DNA from: Mycobacterium sp. 050128
Lineage (GTDB): Bacteria; Actinomycetota; Actinomycetes; Mycobacteriales; Mycobacteriaceae
DNA length: 64,000 nt
Assembly: GCF_036409155.1 (NCBI RefSeq)
Contig: NZ_JAZGLW010000001.1
Coordinates: 1,426,001-1,490,000, forward strand
Direction of reading: 5' to 3'
The notes beneath the pieces are model-generated. The model was not told where the DNA came from. It saw only the letters and a program-made list of their open reading frames with translations, and ran no database searches. Numbering within the stretch: the stretch's first letter is position 1; every line of letters begins with the position of its first letter. This document shows positions 9,218 to 17,647 of the stretch, one piece after another. The position numbers were made by a program, and so were the translations under genes.

Positions 9218-10288
9218 ATGAAGTTTCTGCTGATAACGCTGATCACGCATGTTGGGGATCCGGTCTCGGGCAAGCAGCGTAGCCCCGCCGATCGGTTTCG
9301 CGATGTCGTGGATAAGGCGGCGCTCGCTGAGGAGCTGGGTTTCGACGGCTTTGCGGTCGGTGAGCGCCACGAAGATCCGTTCATCTCCTCATCGCCGCCG
9401 GTGGTGCTGAGTAACATCGCGGCGCGGACCTCGAAAATCGGTCTGTTCACCGGGGTTACGACGTTGAGCCTGCTGGATCCGGTGCGCGCGTTCGAGGACT
9501 ACTCAACACTCGACAACCTGTCCGGCGGGCGTCTGGAGTTGATCATCGGCAAGGGCAACGGGGCGGCACAGGCCCAGTTGTTTCACGTAACGGCCGAGGA
9601 CCAGTGGGACCGCAACCGCGAAGGCTACGAGCTGTTTCGCCGGCTGTGGGAGAGCGAGAACGTGACGTGGGCGGGCAGGTTCCGGCCACCCCTCGTCAAC
9701 GCCAAGGCACTTCCCCGGCCGCTGCAGCGCCGGATACGGATCTGGCACGGCAGCGCCACCAGCAAGGACTCCGTTGACCTCGCGGCCCGCCACGGTGATC
9801 CAATCTTCTCCGCCAATGTCGTCAACTCCGTTGAGCCCTACGCCGAGCTGGTGCGCCATTACCGGCAGCGGTGGGAGTTCTATGGACATCGCCCCGAGGA
9901 TGCCTTGGTGGGTGCCGGAACCGCGGGGTTTTACGTCACCCGAAGGTCGCAGGAAGCGGTGGCGGCCTACCGGCCGATGTTCGAGGCGCGCCTGGCATTC
10001 GCGCGCCGCGCCGGGGTCCCGGTGGTGTTCGATTCGATCGAGGATTTCGTCGAACGAAGCTCCGCATTGGTGGGCAGTCCCGAGCAGGTGATCGACAAGG
10101 TGGGCCGCTACCACGAGCACCTCGGCCACGAAGTGATGCACCTGTCCGCCGACACCGACGGGGTGACGGCTAGCCAGCAGCGTCGCAGCCTGGAACTGTT
10201 TCAGTCCGACGTCGCTCCGGTTCTCCGCGAGCGCATTCCCAGCCGGCCGCTGATTGCCCAGTCGGCTACCAATGAAGTTGTCGGATAA
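9218..10288 (+). CDS. LLM class flavin-dependent oxidoreductase
   Basis: A 356-residue bacterial-luciferase-like monooxygenase. The TIM barrel begins MKFLLITLITHVGD, with the family segments LGFDGFAVGERHEDPF, the non-prolyl cis-peptide strand GLFTGVTTLSLLDPVRAFEDYSTLDNLS, and the flavin-binding stretch GRLELIIGKGN. In mycobacteria such proteins use FMN or F420. The region around residue 235 (GAGTAGFYVTRRS) fits the group annotated as LLM oxidoreductases with unknown substrates. It has its own promoter region with a palindromic site and is divergent from the esterase. Its stop is immediately followed by the stop of the convergent NUDIX gene. Confidence 0.86.
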   Translation: MKFLLITLITHVGDPVSGKQRSPADRFRDVVDKAALAEELGFDGFAVGERHEDPFISSSPPVVLSNIAARTSKIGLFTGVTTLSLLDPVRAFEDYSTLDNLSGGRLELIIGKGNGAAQAQLFHVTAEDQWDRNREGYELFRRLWESENVTWAGRFRPPLVNAKALPRPLQRRIRIWHGSATSKDSVDLAARHGDPIFSANVVNSVEPYAELVRHYRQRWEFYGHRPEDALVGAGTAGFYVTRRSQEAVAAYRPMFEARLAFARRAGVPVVFDSIEDFVERSSALVGSPEQVIDKVGRYHEHLGHEVMHLSADTDGVTASQQRRSLELFQSDVAPVLRERIPSRPLIAQSATNEVVG

Positions 10289-11008
10289 CTACTTCCACGC
10301 GAACACGGGTTGCTCGAGGTGGTCCACCGAATCGTGGCGTCCTTCCAAGCACAACCACCGCAGCTGCAACAACACCGCCCCGGTCGGTGCGTGGATGAGG
10401 TCGTTTCCGAGCGGGATCTGGACGACCGGTCGCGGGCTCTCTTTGATGGTGATGAATCGCGGCGAGTCATCGCGTTGCAGTTGGTGCAGCCCCACCCGAT
10501 ACACGGCCACGACCTCGTCGGGAGCGGGATCGGGATCGAGCCGTCCGCCGCCCCAGATCACCACCGGTGTGATGACGTAACCCGATCGGGTCGGGTAGTC
10601 GTCGAGCAGACCCAACACCGCCGAGGCGGGCAGTGCGATCCGCACCTCTTCGCGCAGTTCCCGCAACGCCGCGTCCACGGCCGTCTCGCCCGCATCCAGC
10701 CGGCCACCGGGAAGGGCCCACTGCGCGGCGTGCGAGGTGAGGCGAGAAGCCCTGCGGCACAGCAGAAATGCCGCGCCGCCCGACACGTCGACCATGCGGC
10801 CGTCCAGGTCGTCTGCCGGCATCGGACGACCGGCATTCCAGTCCTCTACCGACACCGGATCGACCCGGTCCTCGCCGACCTCCGAATCAACGAGCACCAC
10901 CGCGACGGCGGCGTGCCGCTTGGTCGGATCGGTCACCGCCCGCCGTTCGTAGTTGGCGAGATGGGCGCGAATCCGGTCACGCAGTGCCACGTCGTAGGGG
11001 ATGGTCAC
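10289..11008 (-). CDS. NUDIX hydrolase, CoA-pyrophosphatase-like
   Basis: A 239-residue NUDIX protein. The NUDIX box runs GRLDAGETAVDAALRELREEVRI near residue 102, with the expected Gly, Glu and the REXXEE metal-binding core. The preceding segment LLCRRASRLTSHAAQWALPGG resembles the HXGXXXXPGG motif of CoA/NADH pyrophosphatases, so the likely substrate is a nucleoside diphosphate linked to a larger moiety. It is cytosolic. The start is GTG at 11008 in a short intergenic gap. It is transcribed in the same direction as the LLM gene that lies upstream of it at 11053-11934, with about 45 bases between them. Confidence 0.85.
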   Translation of the reverse strand: MTIPYDVALRDRIRAHLANYERRAVTDPTKRHAAVAVVLVDSEVGEDRVDPVSVEDWNAGRPMPADDLDGRMVDVSGGAAFLLCRRASRLTSHAAQWALPGGRLDAGETAVDAALRELREEVRIALPASAVLGLLDDYPTRSGYVITPVVIWGGGRLDPDPAPDEVVAVYRVGLHQLQRDDSPRFITIKESPRPVVQIPLGNDLIHAPTGAVLLQLRWLCLEGRHDSVDHLEQPVFAWK

Positions 11009-11052
11009 TTGTCGAGCCTAAGCATGGCGGCCATCAGCCCCGAGGGTGGCGC

Positions 11053-11934
11053 TTAGTTCTGCCGACCCGCCAGCTCCGCGACGAAACGATCGACGAAGCC
11101 GGCCACCGACACTTGACCCGCCGGGCGAATCACGAATTTCGTCAGCCCCGCATCCAGATAGCCGTCGAGTTGGCGATGCAACTGATCCCAGTCCGCGGCG
11201 ATCAGGTCGGCGGGATCGACGTCGGGACGACGCCGGCGGGCCGCCGCGACCAACTCGGGCGACAACTCGCCATCGGCGACACCCAATGAAATGCCGAAGT
11301 GATCCGGCTCAATCTGGCGGCCTGCCTGCTCGGCGGCCCGCTCGATCGCCTCGCGGCCCGCCCGCGCCTCGGCTGGGGTAAGAAAGCTGCCCAACCAGCC
11401 ATCCGCCAAGGTACCGATGCGACGGTATGCCGCCGGTGCCGAACCGCCCAGCCAAATGTCAAGTGGTGGAGCAGGTTTCGGAGTGATCACCGCCCCGCTG
11501 ACGGTGAAGTACTGGCCGTGATAGCTGGCCGGATCGTCGGACAGCGCGCAGCGCAGCACCTGCAGCGACTCATCGAACACCGCCGCGCGCGCTCCATCCG
11601 GGACCGCGAACAGCTCGCGCTCGGCCGGAATCGCGGACCGCAAACCGAAGACCGGAAGAACACGCTTAGGTGCGATGGCCGCCAACGACGCCAGTTGTTT
11701 GGCCACCAGCACCGGATGGCGTCCCGGCAGTACTGCCACCGAGGTGCCCACCTTCAACTGAGTGGTGCGGGCGAGCGCATAGGCCATCCCGACCATCGGA
11801 TCCACCGTGGGGGCGTAGACAAGTTCGGAGAACCACAGCGAGTCGACGCCGCTGCTCTCCAAATGATCGACAATGCCGGCGAGTTGATCGGGCGTGCTGT
11901 CCGCACCCAGTCCGACCCCGAAGCGAATCTTCAC
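11053..11934 (-). CDS. LLM class F420-dependent oxidoreductase
   Basis: This 293-residue luciferase-like oxidoreductase begins MKIRFGVGLGADSTPDQL and shows the mycobacterial F420-dependent subgroup features: SLWFSELVYAPTVDP, the barrel segment VGTSVAVLPGRHPVLVAKQLASLAAIAP, and PPLDIWLGGSAPAAYRRIGTLADGWLG. It probably uses reduced F420 or FMN in the cytosol; the substrate is unknown. GTG at 11934 was chosen because GGAGGGAG lies just upstream, while the longer frame to 11961 has no site. The NUDIX gene lies downstream on the same strand. Confidence 0.86.
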   Translation of the reverse strand: MKIRFGVGLGADSTPDQLAGIVDHLESSGVDSLWFSELVYAPTVDPMVGMAYALARTTQLKVGTSVAVLPGRHPVLVAKQLASLAAIAPKRVLPVFGLRSAIPAERELFAVPDGARAAVFDESLQVLRCALSDDPASYHGQYFTVSGAVITPKPAPPLDIWLGGSAPAAYRRIGTLADGWLGSFLTPAEARAGREAIERAAEQAGRQIEPDHFGISLGVADGELSPELVAAARRRRPDVDPADLIAADWDQLHRQLDGYLDAGLTKFVIRPAGQVSVAGFVDRFVAELAGRQN

Positions 11935-12015
11935 CCGCGTCTCCCTCCGCTCTTGGCCCACATGCGTATCGCAACGCGGCGGCGCCGCGGTTTGTGCCCT
12001 TTACTATCCAGAACC

Positions 12016-12531
12016 ATGACCGACAGCGACGTCGTGGCGATAACGCAATTGGTGAACCTGTACGGGCTGGCCGTCGACTCCCAGCGCTGGGACCTGTTCG
12101 ACCGGATCTTCGCCGACGATGTGGATGCCGACTACGGTCCGACGTCACGCTGGACGGATCGTGAGCGGTTCAAGTCCGAGTTCGCCACGTTCCATGACCC
12201 CTTCGATTCCACCCAGCACACCATGTCCACCCACGTCGTCCACGTCGATCAAGACCGCGCGCACAGCTTCTGCAACGGCGGCTGGCGGCTGGTGCGCAAG
12301 GCGGTCGACGGCAACCCCCTCTGGGACGGCAGTGGCTGGTACGACGATGCGCTGGTGCGCACTCCGGCCGGCTGGCGGATCACTCGCCGGGTCTGCCGCA
12401 TCACCTGGTGGACCGGAAATCCGTTCGTCAACGAAACGATTCCCGGCGTGACGTTCGACCTGGCCACCACGGTGCTGCGCCGCGAAGCCGACGCCGGGCG
12501 CGTCGGAATCCTCGGTGCGGTGCTGAACTAA
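12016..12531 (+). CDS. SnoaL/NTF2-like protein
   Basis: A 171-residue protein of the NTF2-like alpha+beta barrel superfamily, similar to the bile-acid dehydratase/scytalone dehydratase branch: VNLYGLAVDSQRWDLFDRIFADDVDADYG, then THVVHVDQDRAHSFCNGGW and a C-terminal GWRITRRVCRITWWTGN. Members are small enzymes (dehydratases, cyclases, hydroxylases) or ligand-binding proteins. The start is the ATG at 12016. It is divergent from the LLM gene and convergent with another NTF2-like gene at 12558. No specific substrate can be named. Confidence 0.8.
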   Translation: MTDSDVVAITQLVNLYGLAVDSQRWDLFDRIFADDVDADYGPTSRWTDRERFKSEFATFHDPFDSTQHTMSTHVVHVDQDRAHSFCNGGWRLVRKAVDGNPLWDGSGWYDDALVRTPAGWRITRRVCRITWWTGNPFVNETIPGVTFDLATTVLRREADAGRVGILGAVLN

Positions 12532-12557
12532 CGCACTGTCGGGCTGCTCGGCCAGCG

Positions 12558-12962
12558 CTAATCCAGTTCCAAGGCCTCCTGCTGGATCCGGCCGAACTGG
12601 GCGGCCATCGCCTCGGACAGTGCCGTCGCCCCGGACAGCGGACGCACCATCACCATGAAGTCGTCGATCAGGCCGTTCTCGTCGAAATGCAGGAAGTCGC
12701 ATCCGGTGATCTTGACGCCCGGGGCGCCAGAAAGGCCGGTCTCGAAGATCAGTGCATGGTCGCGGCCGTCGGCGCCCGCGATCTCGCGGACGTAGCGGAA
12801 GTCCTCGAAGATCCGCAGCACACCGCGCAGAATCGCCGCGGTGATCGGCTTGCCGATATAGGGCTTGAATGCCACCGGGCTGGTGAAGACCACGTTGTCG
12901 GCCAGCAATGCCTGGATGGCTGCCTCGTCGCGGTCCTCGACCGCTTTCCGGAAGGGATGCAT
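12558..12962 (-). CDS. NTF2-like (SnoaL) protein
   Basis: A 134-residue single-domain NTF2-like protein (MHPFRKAVEDRDEAAIQALLADNVVF, then FLHFDENGLIDDFMVMVRPLSGATALSEAMAAQF). The ending is typical of the SnoaL-like group in actinobacteria, often annotated only as nuclear transport factor 2 family. It is cytosolic with a cone-shaped ligand pocket. It lies downstream of the EspB-like gene on the same strand, with a strong hairpin between them, so they are probably separate transcripts. Its catalytic role is unknown. Confidence 0.8.
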   Translation of the reverse strand: MHPFRKAVEDRDEAAIQALLADNVVFTSPVAFKPYIGKPITAAILRGVLRIFEDFRYVREIAGADGRDHALIFETGLSGAPGVKITGCDFLHFDENGLIDDFMVMVRPLSGATALSEAMAAQFGRIQQEALELD

Positions 12963-13034
12963 CAGATCATGGTGCCGGATTCACCAGGTAGTGCGCGAGG
13001 TTACGTCGGCTCGCTGGGAGCCGGGTGAGCATAC

Positions 13035-13102
13035 GAGAGCGGGCCTCCGCCGGAGGTTGTTGGCACCCCGCGACCAACAACCTCTGAAGAAGGCCCGCTC
13101 TC
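13035..13102. terminator. Long imperfect hairpin, probable terminator
   Basis: The arms GAGAGCGGGCC and GGCCCGCTCTC, plus the inner arms AGGTTGTTGG and CCAACAACCT, pair across a 10-base loop. A mismatched internal loop separates the two stems. It lies nine bases after the stop of the minus-strand EspB-like gene. There is no T-run, which is common for mycobacterial hairpin terminators. Confidence 0.6.
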
Positions 13103-13110
13103 TCTTTCCC

Positions 13111-14535
13111 TCAGTGGTCTGCGGCATCCTTCGGTCTGCGCCGGCCGAGGATGGCCTCGGTCCAGGCGCGGTTCTCGGAGTAGATCGATGCGTCGGCCTG
13201 GCGGCGTTTGCCCTTGCCGGGCTGTTGTCCGTGACCGCCATGCGCACCCATCGGCGGTACGCCCATGCCGCCTGCGCCCATCGCGCCTGCCGCACCGGGG
13301 ATCCCGCGGCCCAACGCGGTGGGCGGGAGTGCTGCCGGCGCCGGCCGGAGGCCCCCTCCTCCTTCGGCCGGCGCCTGCAGTGGCATCGAGGGGACCGATC
13401 GCAACGGCGGTATGCCGGCGCCACCGGATGACGCGGGCTTCATGCCGGCCGGTTTCGACGGGTCCGGCACCGCGGTCGGTGCACTGCCCAGGGTCGCGTC
13501 GGTCGGCGTCGCGGCCGTCTGGGCGGACGGCATGCCACCCATCTCCGGAAGCGGCTCTACCTGCGGGAGATCCCCGTAGGGCGATTCGGGATAGGGCGTT
13601 TCGGTGCCGGGCCCGAAGTCGTAGGCGCCGGGGTCGATCGGCGGTACGACGGCATACGCGGCGGGAGCCAGCGGCGGACTGATCGGCGGCAGCGGCAAAG
13701 CGGCCCGCTGCTCGTATTCGGCCAGTACCTGTTCCGACTTCTCCTGCAGTGCCACGTACTCCTCTTCCAGCACGGGCTTGAGGTCAGACCACTGCATCTT
13801 CCAGGGATAGGTGGTCTGCCACTGGTACCAGAGGTAGTCGAGGTCCTCGACCTGTTGCACCGTGGGATGCTCCGGGAGGGCCCAGTCCTGCGTCGACACG
13901 ATGCTGCGGGCCTGCGTCGCCATCAATCCGCACAGATCCGCCATTTGATACAGCCACGCTCGTTGCTGGTCGAAGTTCGCCTCTACCGCATAGCGCGCAT
14001 CGCCTTCCCAGGATTCGAAGGGCCGGAACCGATACGCGGCCTCCAACAACGCCCGCTGATACGCGGTCCACGCATCGGCGAAGCCGGTGAACGCCACGCC
14101 CTGATCGGGTTCGCTGATGTCCTGCGCCGCCTCTTTGACGTCACGGTAGGGCGCTGCCTCGCCTGCTGCCGCGATCTGTGTGTCGGTGAGCGGTGGCGGG
14201 GCGATGCTTTTCATCTGGGTCCCGGTCGCCGCGCCCGACACGGACTCGTCGCCGCTGTCGAGGGCGGCCGCGGCGCCCGTGTCGACCTCTTCATAGGCCT
14301 TCGCGGCATTGCGCAGGGACTCGGCCAGTGCTTCCCACTCCCGTTCGCCGGCTTCCAGGTAGATCCGCATGTTGTCGGCGGACAGCGCGAGTTGATCGGC
14401 GGCCGTGATCACCATCGGTAGGACGCACGGGGCCTGGGGGTTTTCGGTCGGCAAGCCTGGGATCGGGGCCTCCAGCTCATCGGCTCGGGCCATCAGCTCC
14501 TCGTACTCCACGCTCAGCGTTTGCGGCTGTGTCAT
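13111..14535 (-). CDS. EspB-like ESX secretion-associated protein (orphan copy)
   Basis: A 474-residue homologue of the ESX-1 substrate EspB. The start MTQPQTLSVEYEELMARADELEAP, the helical PE/PPE-like fold with LSADNMRIYLEAGEREWEALAESLRNAAKAYEEVD (containing the YxxxD secretion signal), and the WxG motif in SWEGDARYAVE all follow EspB. A Pro/Gly/Ala-rich low-complexity tail from about residue 275 ends in a charged segment (SENRAWTEAILGRRRPKD) that closely mirrors the EspB C-terminus. EspB is secreted and oligomerises outside the cell. No esx, eccC or mycP genes are nearby, so this is a stand-alone paralogue. It is divergent from a TetR gene with two operator-like repeats. Confidence 0.87.
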   Translation of the reverse strand: MTQPQTLSVEYEELMARADELEAPIPGLPTENPQAPCVLPMVITAADQLALSADNMRIYLEAGEREWEALAESLRNAAKAYEEVDTGAAAALDSGDESVSGAATGTQMKSIAPPPLTDTQIAAAGEAAPYRDVKEAAQDISEPDQGVAFTGFADAWTAYQRALLEAAYRFRPFESWEGDARYAVEANFDQQRAWLYQMADLCGLMATQARSIVSTQDWALPEHPTVQQVEDLDYLWYQWQTTYPWKMQWSDLKPVLEEEYVALQEKSEQVLAEYEQRAALPLPPISPPLAPAAYAVVPPIDPGAYDFGPGTETPYPESPYGDLPQVEPLPEMGGMPSAQTAATPTDATLGSAPTAVPDPSKPAGMKPASSGGAGIPPLRSVPSMPLQAPAEGGGGLRPAPAALPPTALGRGIPGAAGAMGAGGMGVPPMGAHGGHGQQPGKGKRRQADASIYSENRAWTEAILGRRRPKDAADH

Positions 14536-14567
14536 GGCAGATCGTCCCCTTGGAGTTTCGTTCGGCT

Positions 14568-14583
14568 GTAGTCAAGTGACTAC
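14568..14583. promoter_or_regulatory. TetR operator-like repeat 1
   Basis: GTAGTCAAGTGACTAC is a perfect 6-bp-arm inverted repeat in the divergent promoter between the EspB-like gene and the TetR gene. It shares its outer bases and TGACTAC half with the second site 25 bases downstream. Confidence 0.65.
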
Positions 14584-14592
14584 GGTGATAGT

Positions 14593-14608
14593 GTAGACAT
14601 ATGACTAC
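14593..14608. promoter_or_regulatory. TetR operator-like repeat 2, overlapping the start codon
   Basis: GTAGACATATGACTAC repeats the first site with four changes. It covers the ATG at 14601, and flanking bases extend the arms to GTGTAG and CTACAC. Binding here would block the regulator's own transcription. Confidence 0.6.
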
Positions 14609-15170
14609 ACGCGGCGCAAGCCCCGATGCAGCTCCCGTTCCGACCGGCCGTGAAGAGGTGACTGCCGCGATCCTGGACAGCGCGGCGGAGATGTTCGCCG
14701 AACGGGGGCCCGGGGCTGCGTCGATTCGCGACATCGCAGCCAGGGCCCACGTCAACCACGGCTTGGTGTTTCGCCATTTCGGGACGAAGGAGAAACTCGT
14801 CGCTGCCGTGCTTGATCACCTGGCCACGAAGCTGGCCACGATGACCGGCGGCGAGGCGTCCCCGGAGGAGACGGAGGCGGCCACCTCCATCCACCTGCGG
14901 GTCATCGCGCGTGCCCTGCTCGACGGGTTTCCGGCGGGCAAACTGCAGTCCAGCTTCCCCGCTGCCGCCCGGCTGCTCGAAGGCATTCGGCCCGAACACG
15001 AGAGCGAAGAGAGCGCCCAGCTCGGCGCCGCGCACGCGATCGCTCTGCTGTTGGGCTGGCAATTGTTCGAACCGTTCGTGCGCGCGGCGACCGGACTCCA
15101 CGATCTGTCTCGCGAGGAGTTGCGCGAATCGATGTTCGCCGAGATGGCCAGGCTGGCCGAACCGCACTGA
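14601..15170 (+). CDS. TetR family transcriptional regulator
   Basis: A 189-residue TetR repressor. The N-terminal helix-turn-helix is clear (AAEMFAERGPGAASIRDIAARAHVNHGLVFRHFGTKEKL, about residues 27-65). The C-terminal ligand domain is unassigned. It is divergent from the EspB-like gene, with a 65-base gap holding two related palindromes, so it likely represses itself and that gene. A P450 gene follows 112 bases downstream on the same strand. The second palindrome overlaps the start codon, implying a leaderless or very short leader transcript. Confidence 0.87.
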   Translation: MTTRGASPDAAPVPTGREEVTAAILDSAAEMFAERGPGAASIRDIAARAHVNHGLVFRHFGTKEKLVAAVLDHLATKLATMTGGEASPEETEAATSIHLRVIARALLDGFPAGKLQSSFPAAARLLEGIRPEHESEESAQLGAAHAIALLLGWQLFEPFVRAATGLHDLSREELRESMFAEMARLAEPH

Positions 15171-15282
15171 GCCCGCGGCGCCGTCGTCTCGAGCTTCGGC
15201 ACCGGCGGATGCTCGGTAGGCTGAGTGGGCGTCGAAAGCCCCGAGGAGGCGCCTATGTTCCGCACCGTTTGGGCGAGTTGAC

Positions 15283-16614
15283 ATGAGCCAGACGACGCCA
15301 GCGGCGACCGATCCACTCGCGCGGCTGCCGCTACCGCCCGGCCCACGAGTGCCCGGCCTGGTGCAGACCGCACTGTTCTCCCATCGGGCCCGCATCACGC
15401 CCTGGCTGCGCAAGCACTACGGCGATGTCATCGCGGTCTCCGTACTGGGCCGGCCTTCTGTCCTGGTGTGCAGTCCCGAACTCACTCGGTCCGTGCTCGG
15501 CGGCGACCCGACCACCTTCCACGCGGGCGAGGGAAGATTCCAGGGCCTACGCAACGTGATGGGCGAGCACTCCGTGGTGACCACTGACGAAGCTGAGCAC
15601 CAACGGCTTCGCAAACTGCTGGTCGCTCCCTTTAACGGCGCTGCACTGCGCGGCTACCGGGACATCACTAACGAACTCGCCGCCAAAGAAATCGACCGGT
15701 GGCCGCTCGGCACCCCGTTCGCCGCCCAGCCGCGAATGAATGCCGCGACTCTGGAAATAATGTTGCGAGTTGTGTTGGGTCTGCACGAGGGGCCACGGCT
15801 CGACGTGCTTCGTGTCCCGCTCTTGAGACTCGTCTCCGCATCCATGGCGGTGTACGCCGACGAGGTGGTACCCCAGTTGCAGCGGTTCGGGCCCTGGAAG
15901 CGATTCCGTCAACTCCTAACGCACATCGACGACCTGCTCTACGCCGAGATCCGCGAGCGCCGCAACGCGGTGCAGACTGCGCAGCGCCGTGACGTGTTGT
16001 CTCGGTTGATCACTACGGACGTGGAAGGAGACCGGCTCTCGGATGCCGAGCTGCGCGACCAGATGGTCACCCTGCTGCTGACCGGCCACGAAACCACCGC
16101 GATCACGCTGTCCTGGGCGTTGCACGACCTGGCGCATAATCCCGCATTGCAGGACAAGGCCATTGCCGCGGTCGACACCGGCGACGACAAATACTTCGAA
16201 GCCGTGATCAAAGAGTCGATGCGGCTACATCCCGTGGTCCACTCAGTCGCACGACGACTGACCCACGATATTGAACTGGGCGGCTATCGAATTCCCGCCG
16301 GCCACATCGTATTTGCCGGCATCGGCCCGGTGCAGTCCGATCCCGACCAGCATGCCGATCCGCACGTGTTCCGGCCCGAACGCTTTCTCGACGGCTCGGC
16401 CACGGCCTCGAACTGGTTGCCTTTCGGCGCGGGGGTACGCCGTTGTCTGGGGGCGGGATTCGGGATGATGGAATCCACCGCGATCCTTCGTGAGGTCCTG
16501 CTCAATTACCGTCTCACGCCCGGCCGCAGCCGGCCCGAGACGGCCCGCGCCCGTCACGTCGTCTACATCCCTTCCCACGGCGCCCGCATCATCGCTCAAC
16601 GGCGCGTGAAATAG
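15283..16614 (+). CDS. Cytochrome P450 (CYP135/138-like)
   Basis: A 443-residue P450 with all signatures: Pro-rich N-terminus LPLPPGPRVPGL, I-helix LLLTGHETTAI (oxygen-activating Thr), ExxR in KESMRLHP, PERF-type FRPERFLD, and the heme loop FGAGVRRCLGAGF with its Cys ligand near residue 385. It lacks a membrane anchor. The sequence style (LARLPLPPGPR start, GIGPVQSDPDQHADPHVFRPERF) resembles the mycobacterial CYP135/CYP138 group, whose substrates are not established. Electrons would come from a separate ferredoxin. It lies downstream of the TetR gene and converges with a small membrane protein gene. Confidence 0.88.
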   Translation: MSQTTPAATDPLARLPLPPGPRVPGLVQTALFSHRARITPWLRKHYGDVIAVSVLGRPSVLVCSPELTRSVLGGDPTTFHAGEGRFQGLRNVMGEHSVVTTDEAEHQRLRKLLVAPFNGAALRGYRDITNELAAKEIDRWPLGTPFAAQPRMNAATLEIMLRVVLGLHEGPRLDVLRVPLLRLVSASMAVYADEVVPQLQRFGPWKRFRQLLTHIDDLLYAEIRERRNAVQTAQRRDVLSRLITTDVEGDRLSDAELRDQMVTLLLTGHETTAITLSWALHDLAHNPALQDKAIAAVDTGDDKYFEAVIKESMRLHPVVHSVARRLTHDIELGGYRIPAGHIVFAGIGPVQSDPDQHADPHVFRPERFLDGSATASNWLPFGAGVRRCLGAGFGMMESTAILREVLLNYRLTPGRSRPETARARHVVYIPSHGARIIAQRRVK

Positions 16615-16618
16615 GCTG

Positions 16619-17218
16619 TCAAAGCATCGAATTGATCATTGATCCGCCATCGTCGTCGACCTGAGTAGTGGCATTGTCGTTCTGCCGGAAGTCGATGAAG
16701 GCCGACTGGCGAGTCGAGGTGTTCAGCAGCTCGTTGAACGTGCCGATCACGGGAATCGGCCCCTGCGGACCTGACACGTCCGCGGTGTAGTTGATGAACA
16801 CCTCCTGCTGAAAGTTGGTGCCCTGCAACGTTCTCGGGATGGGCGCGCTCAAGTTCTTGACGTTGATCAAGCCGGCCGCCGGGGTGCCGGTCAACTGATG
16901 GATATCGGCCTGCAGCATGCCGACGAGATCGGTTCCGCCGGCGGGTTTGACCGCCACCTGCAACTGCGCGCTGGAGTCGTTGTTGGACAGCGCCACCCAG
17001 TTGGGGCCGCGGTCCGCAATCGCCCACCCCGGAGCCGGGGTGATCGATACGCCACCGGCGATGGCGATCGAGTCGGCCGAATCCAGCCGCACCGACTGCC
17101 GGCTGCCGGTAGCAATCATGACGACTGCCGCGGCCACGACACCGGCGATGGCGAGCATCCACAACCGCCGCGCGTATCCGCGGGCCTGATAGTGCACTCT
17201 GGGCGACGACGTGGTCAT
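16619..17218 (-). CDS. Membrane-anchored conserved hypothetical protein
   Basis: A 199-residue protein with a basic N-terminus (YARRLW), one membrane helix (about residues 19-37) and an extracytoplasmic domain. The exported part contains VSITPAPGWAIADRGPNWVALSNNDSSAQLQVAVKPAGG, a beta-rich style seen in many actinobacterial hypothetical proteins that resemble lipoprotein LpqN-type folds. There are no catalytic motifs. Its function is unknown. The stop falls five bases from the P450 stop on the other strand. Confidence 0.75.
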   Translation of the reverse strand: MTTSSPRVHYQARGYARRLWMLAIAGVVAAAVVMIATGSRQSVRLDSADSIAIAGGVSITPAPGWAIADRGPNWVALSNNDSSAQLQVAVKPAGGTDLVGMLQADIHQLTGTPAAGLINVKNLSAPIPRTLQGTNFQQEVFINYTADVSGPQGPIPVIGTFNELLNTSTRQSAFIDFRQNDNATTQVDDDGGSMINSML

Positions 17219-17343
17219 GCTCTCGCTCCCGACGCTAAGTGGGCGATAGCTCGACTCACCCTGTGACTTTAGCGTCGTTCAACAGTGCGGAGCTTGTCCA
17301 AGATCGGGTTGCTATGACCCGATACAAGCCGGTTATGAAGCCC

Positions 17344-17517
17344 CTACGCAGCAGTGGCGGGAGCAGTCGAAACGGGGGTTACCTCGGAGTGGACATGGCC
17401 ACAGCTACCGCAGCGCACCTCGTACTCCAGCTTGTTGTCGCCGATTTCGAGGAACCGGTACTCAGCGAACGCCGCGCATCGCGGACACCGCGTGCGACCG
17501 TGCTCAACCGTCGTCAT
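17344..17517 (-). CDS. Small zinc-ribbon protein
   Basis: A 57-residue protein starting MTTVEHGRTRCPRCAAFAEYRF, with two CxxC pairs (CPRC and CGSC) 23 residues apart that would hold one zinc. The rest is a short acidic/polar tail (SEVTPVSTAPATAA). The ATG at 17517 was chosen because AAGGGGG precedes it; the longer open frame to 17628 lacks such a site. Small zinc ribbons can bind nucleic acid or a partner protein. The role is unknown. Confidence 0.6.
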   Translation of the reverse strand: MTTVEHGRTRCPRCAAFAEYRFLEIGDNKLEYEVRCGSCGHVHSEVTPVSTAPATAA

Positions 17518-17620
17518 CTCCGGCCCCCTTCTCGAGTGTGACTCCGAGAAAATACCCGCTGGAGGCCTGGTCAAACCATCGCTTTTCGAGCTCTTCGGGT
17601 CTGGTGGCCCATTGACCGCG

Positions 17621-17647
17621 TTGAACACATATCGTTAATGTGTTCAA
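17621..17647. promoter_or_regulatory. Perfect 10-bp inverted repeat, TetR operator
   Basis: The arms TTGAACACAT and ATGTGTTCAA are perfectly complementary with a seven-base spacer, and the repeat ends directly at the GTG start of the TetR gene. The position and form are those of an autoregulatory operator controlling the TetR-FMO-SDR operon. Confidence 0.75.
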
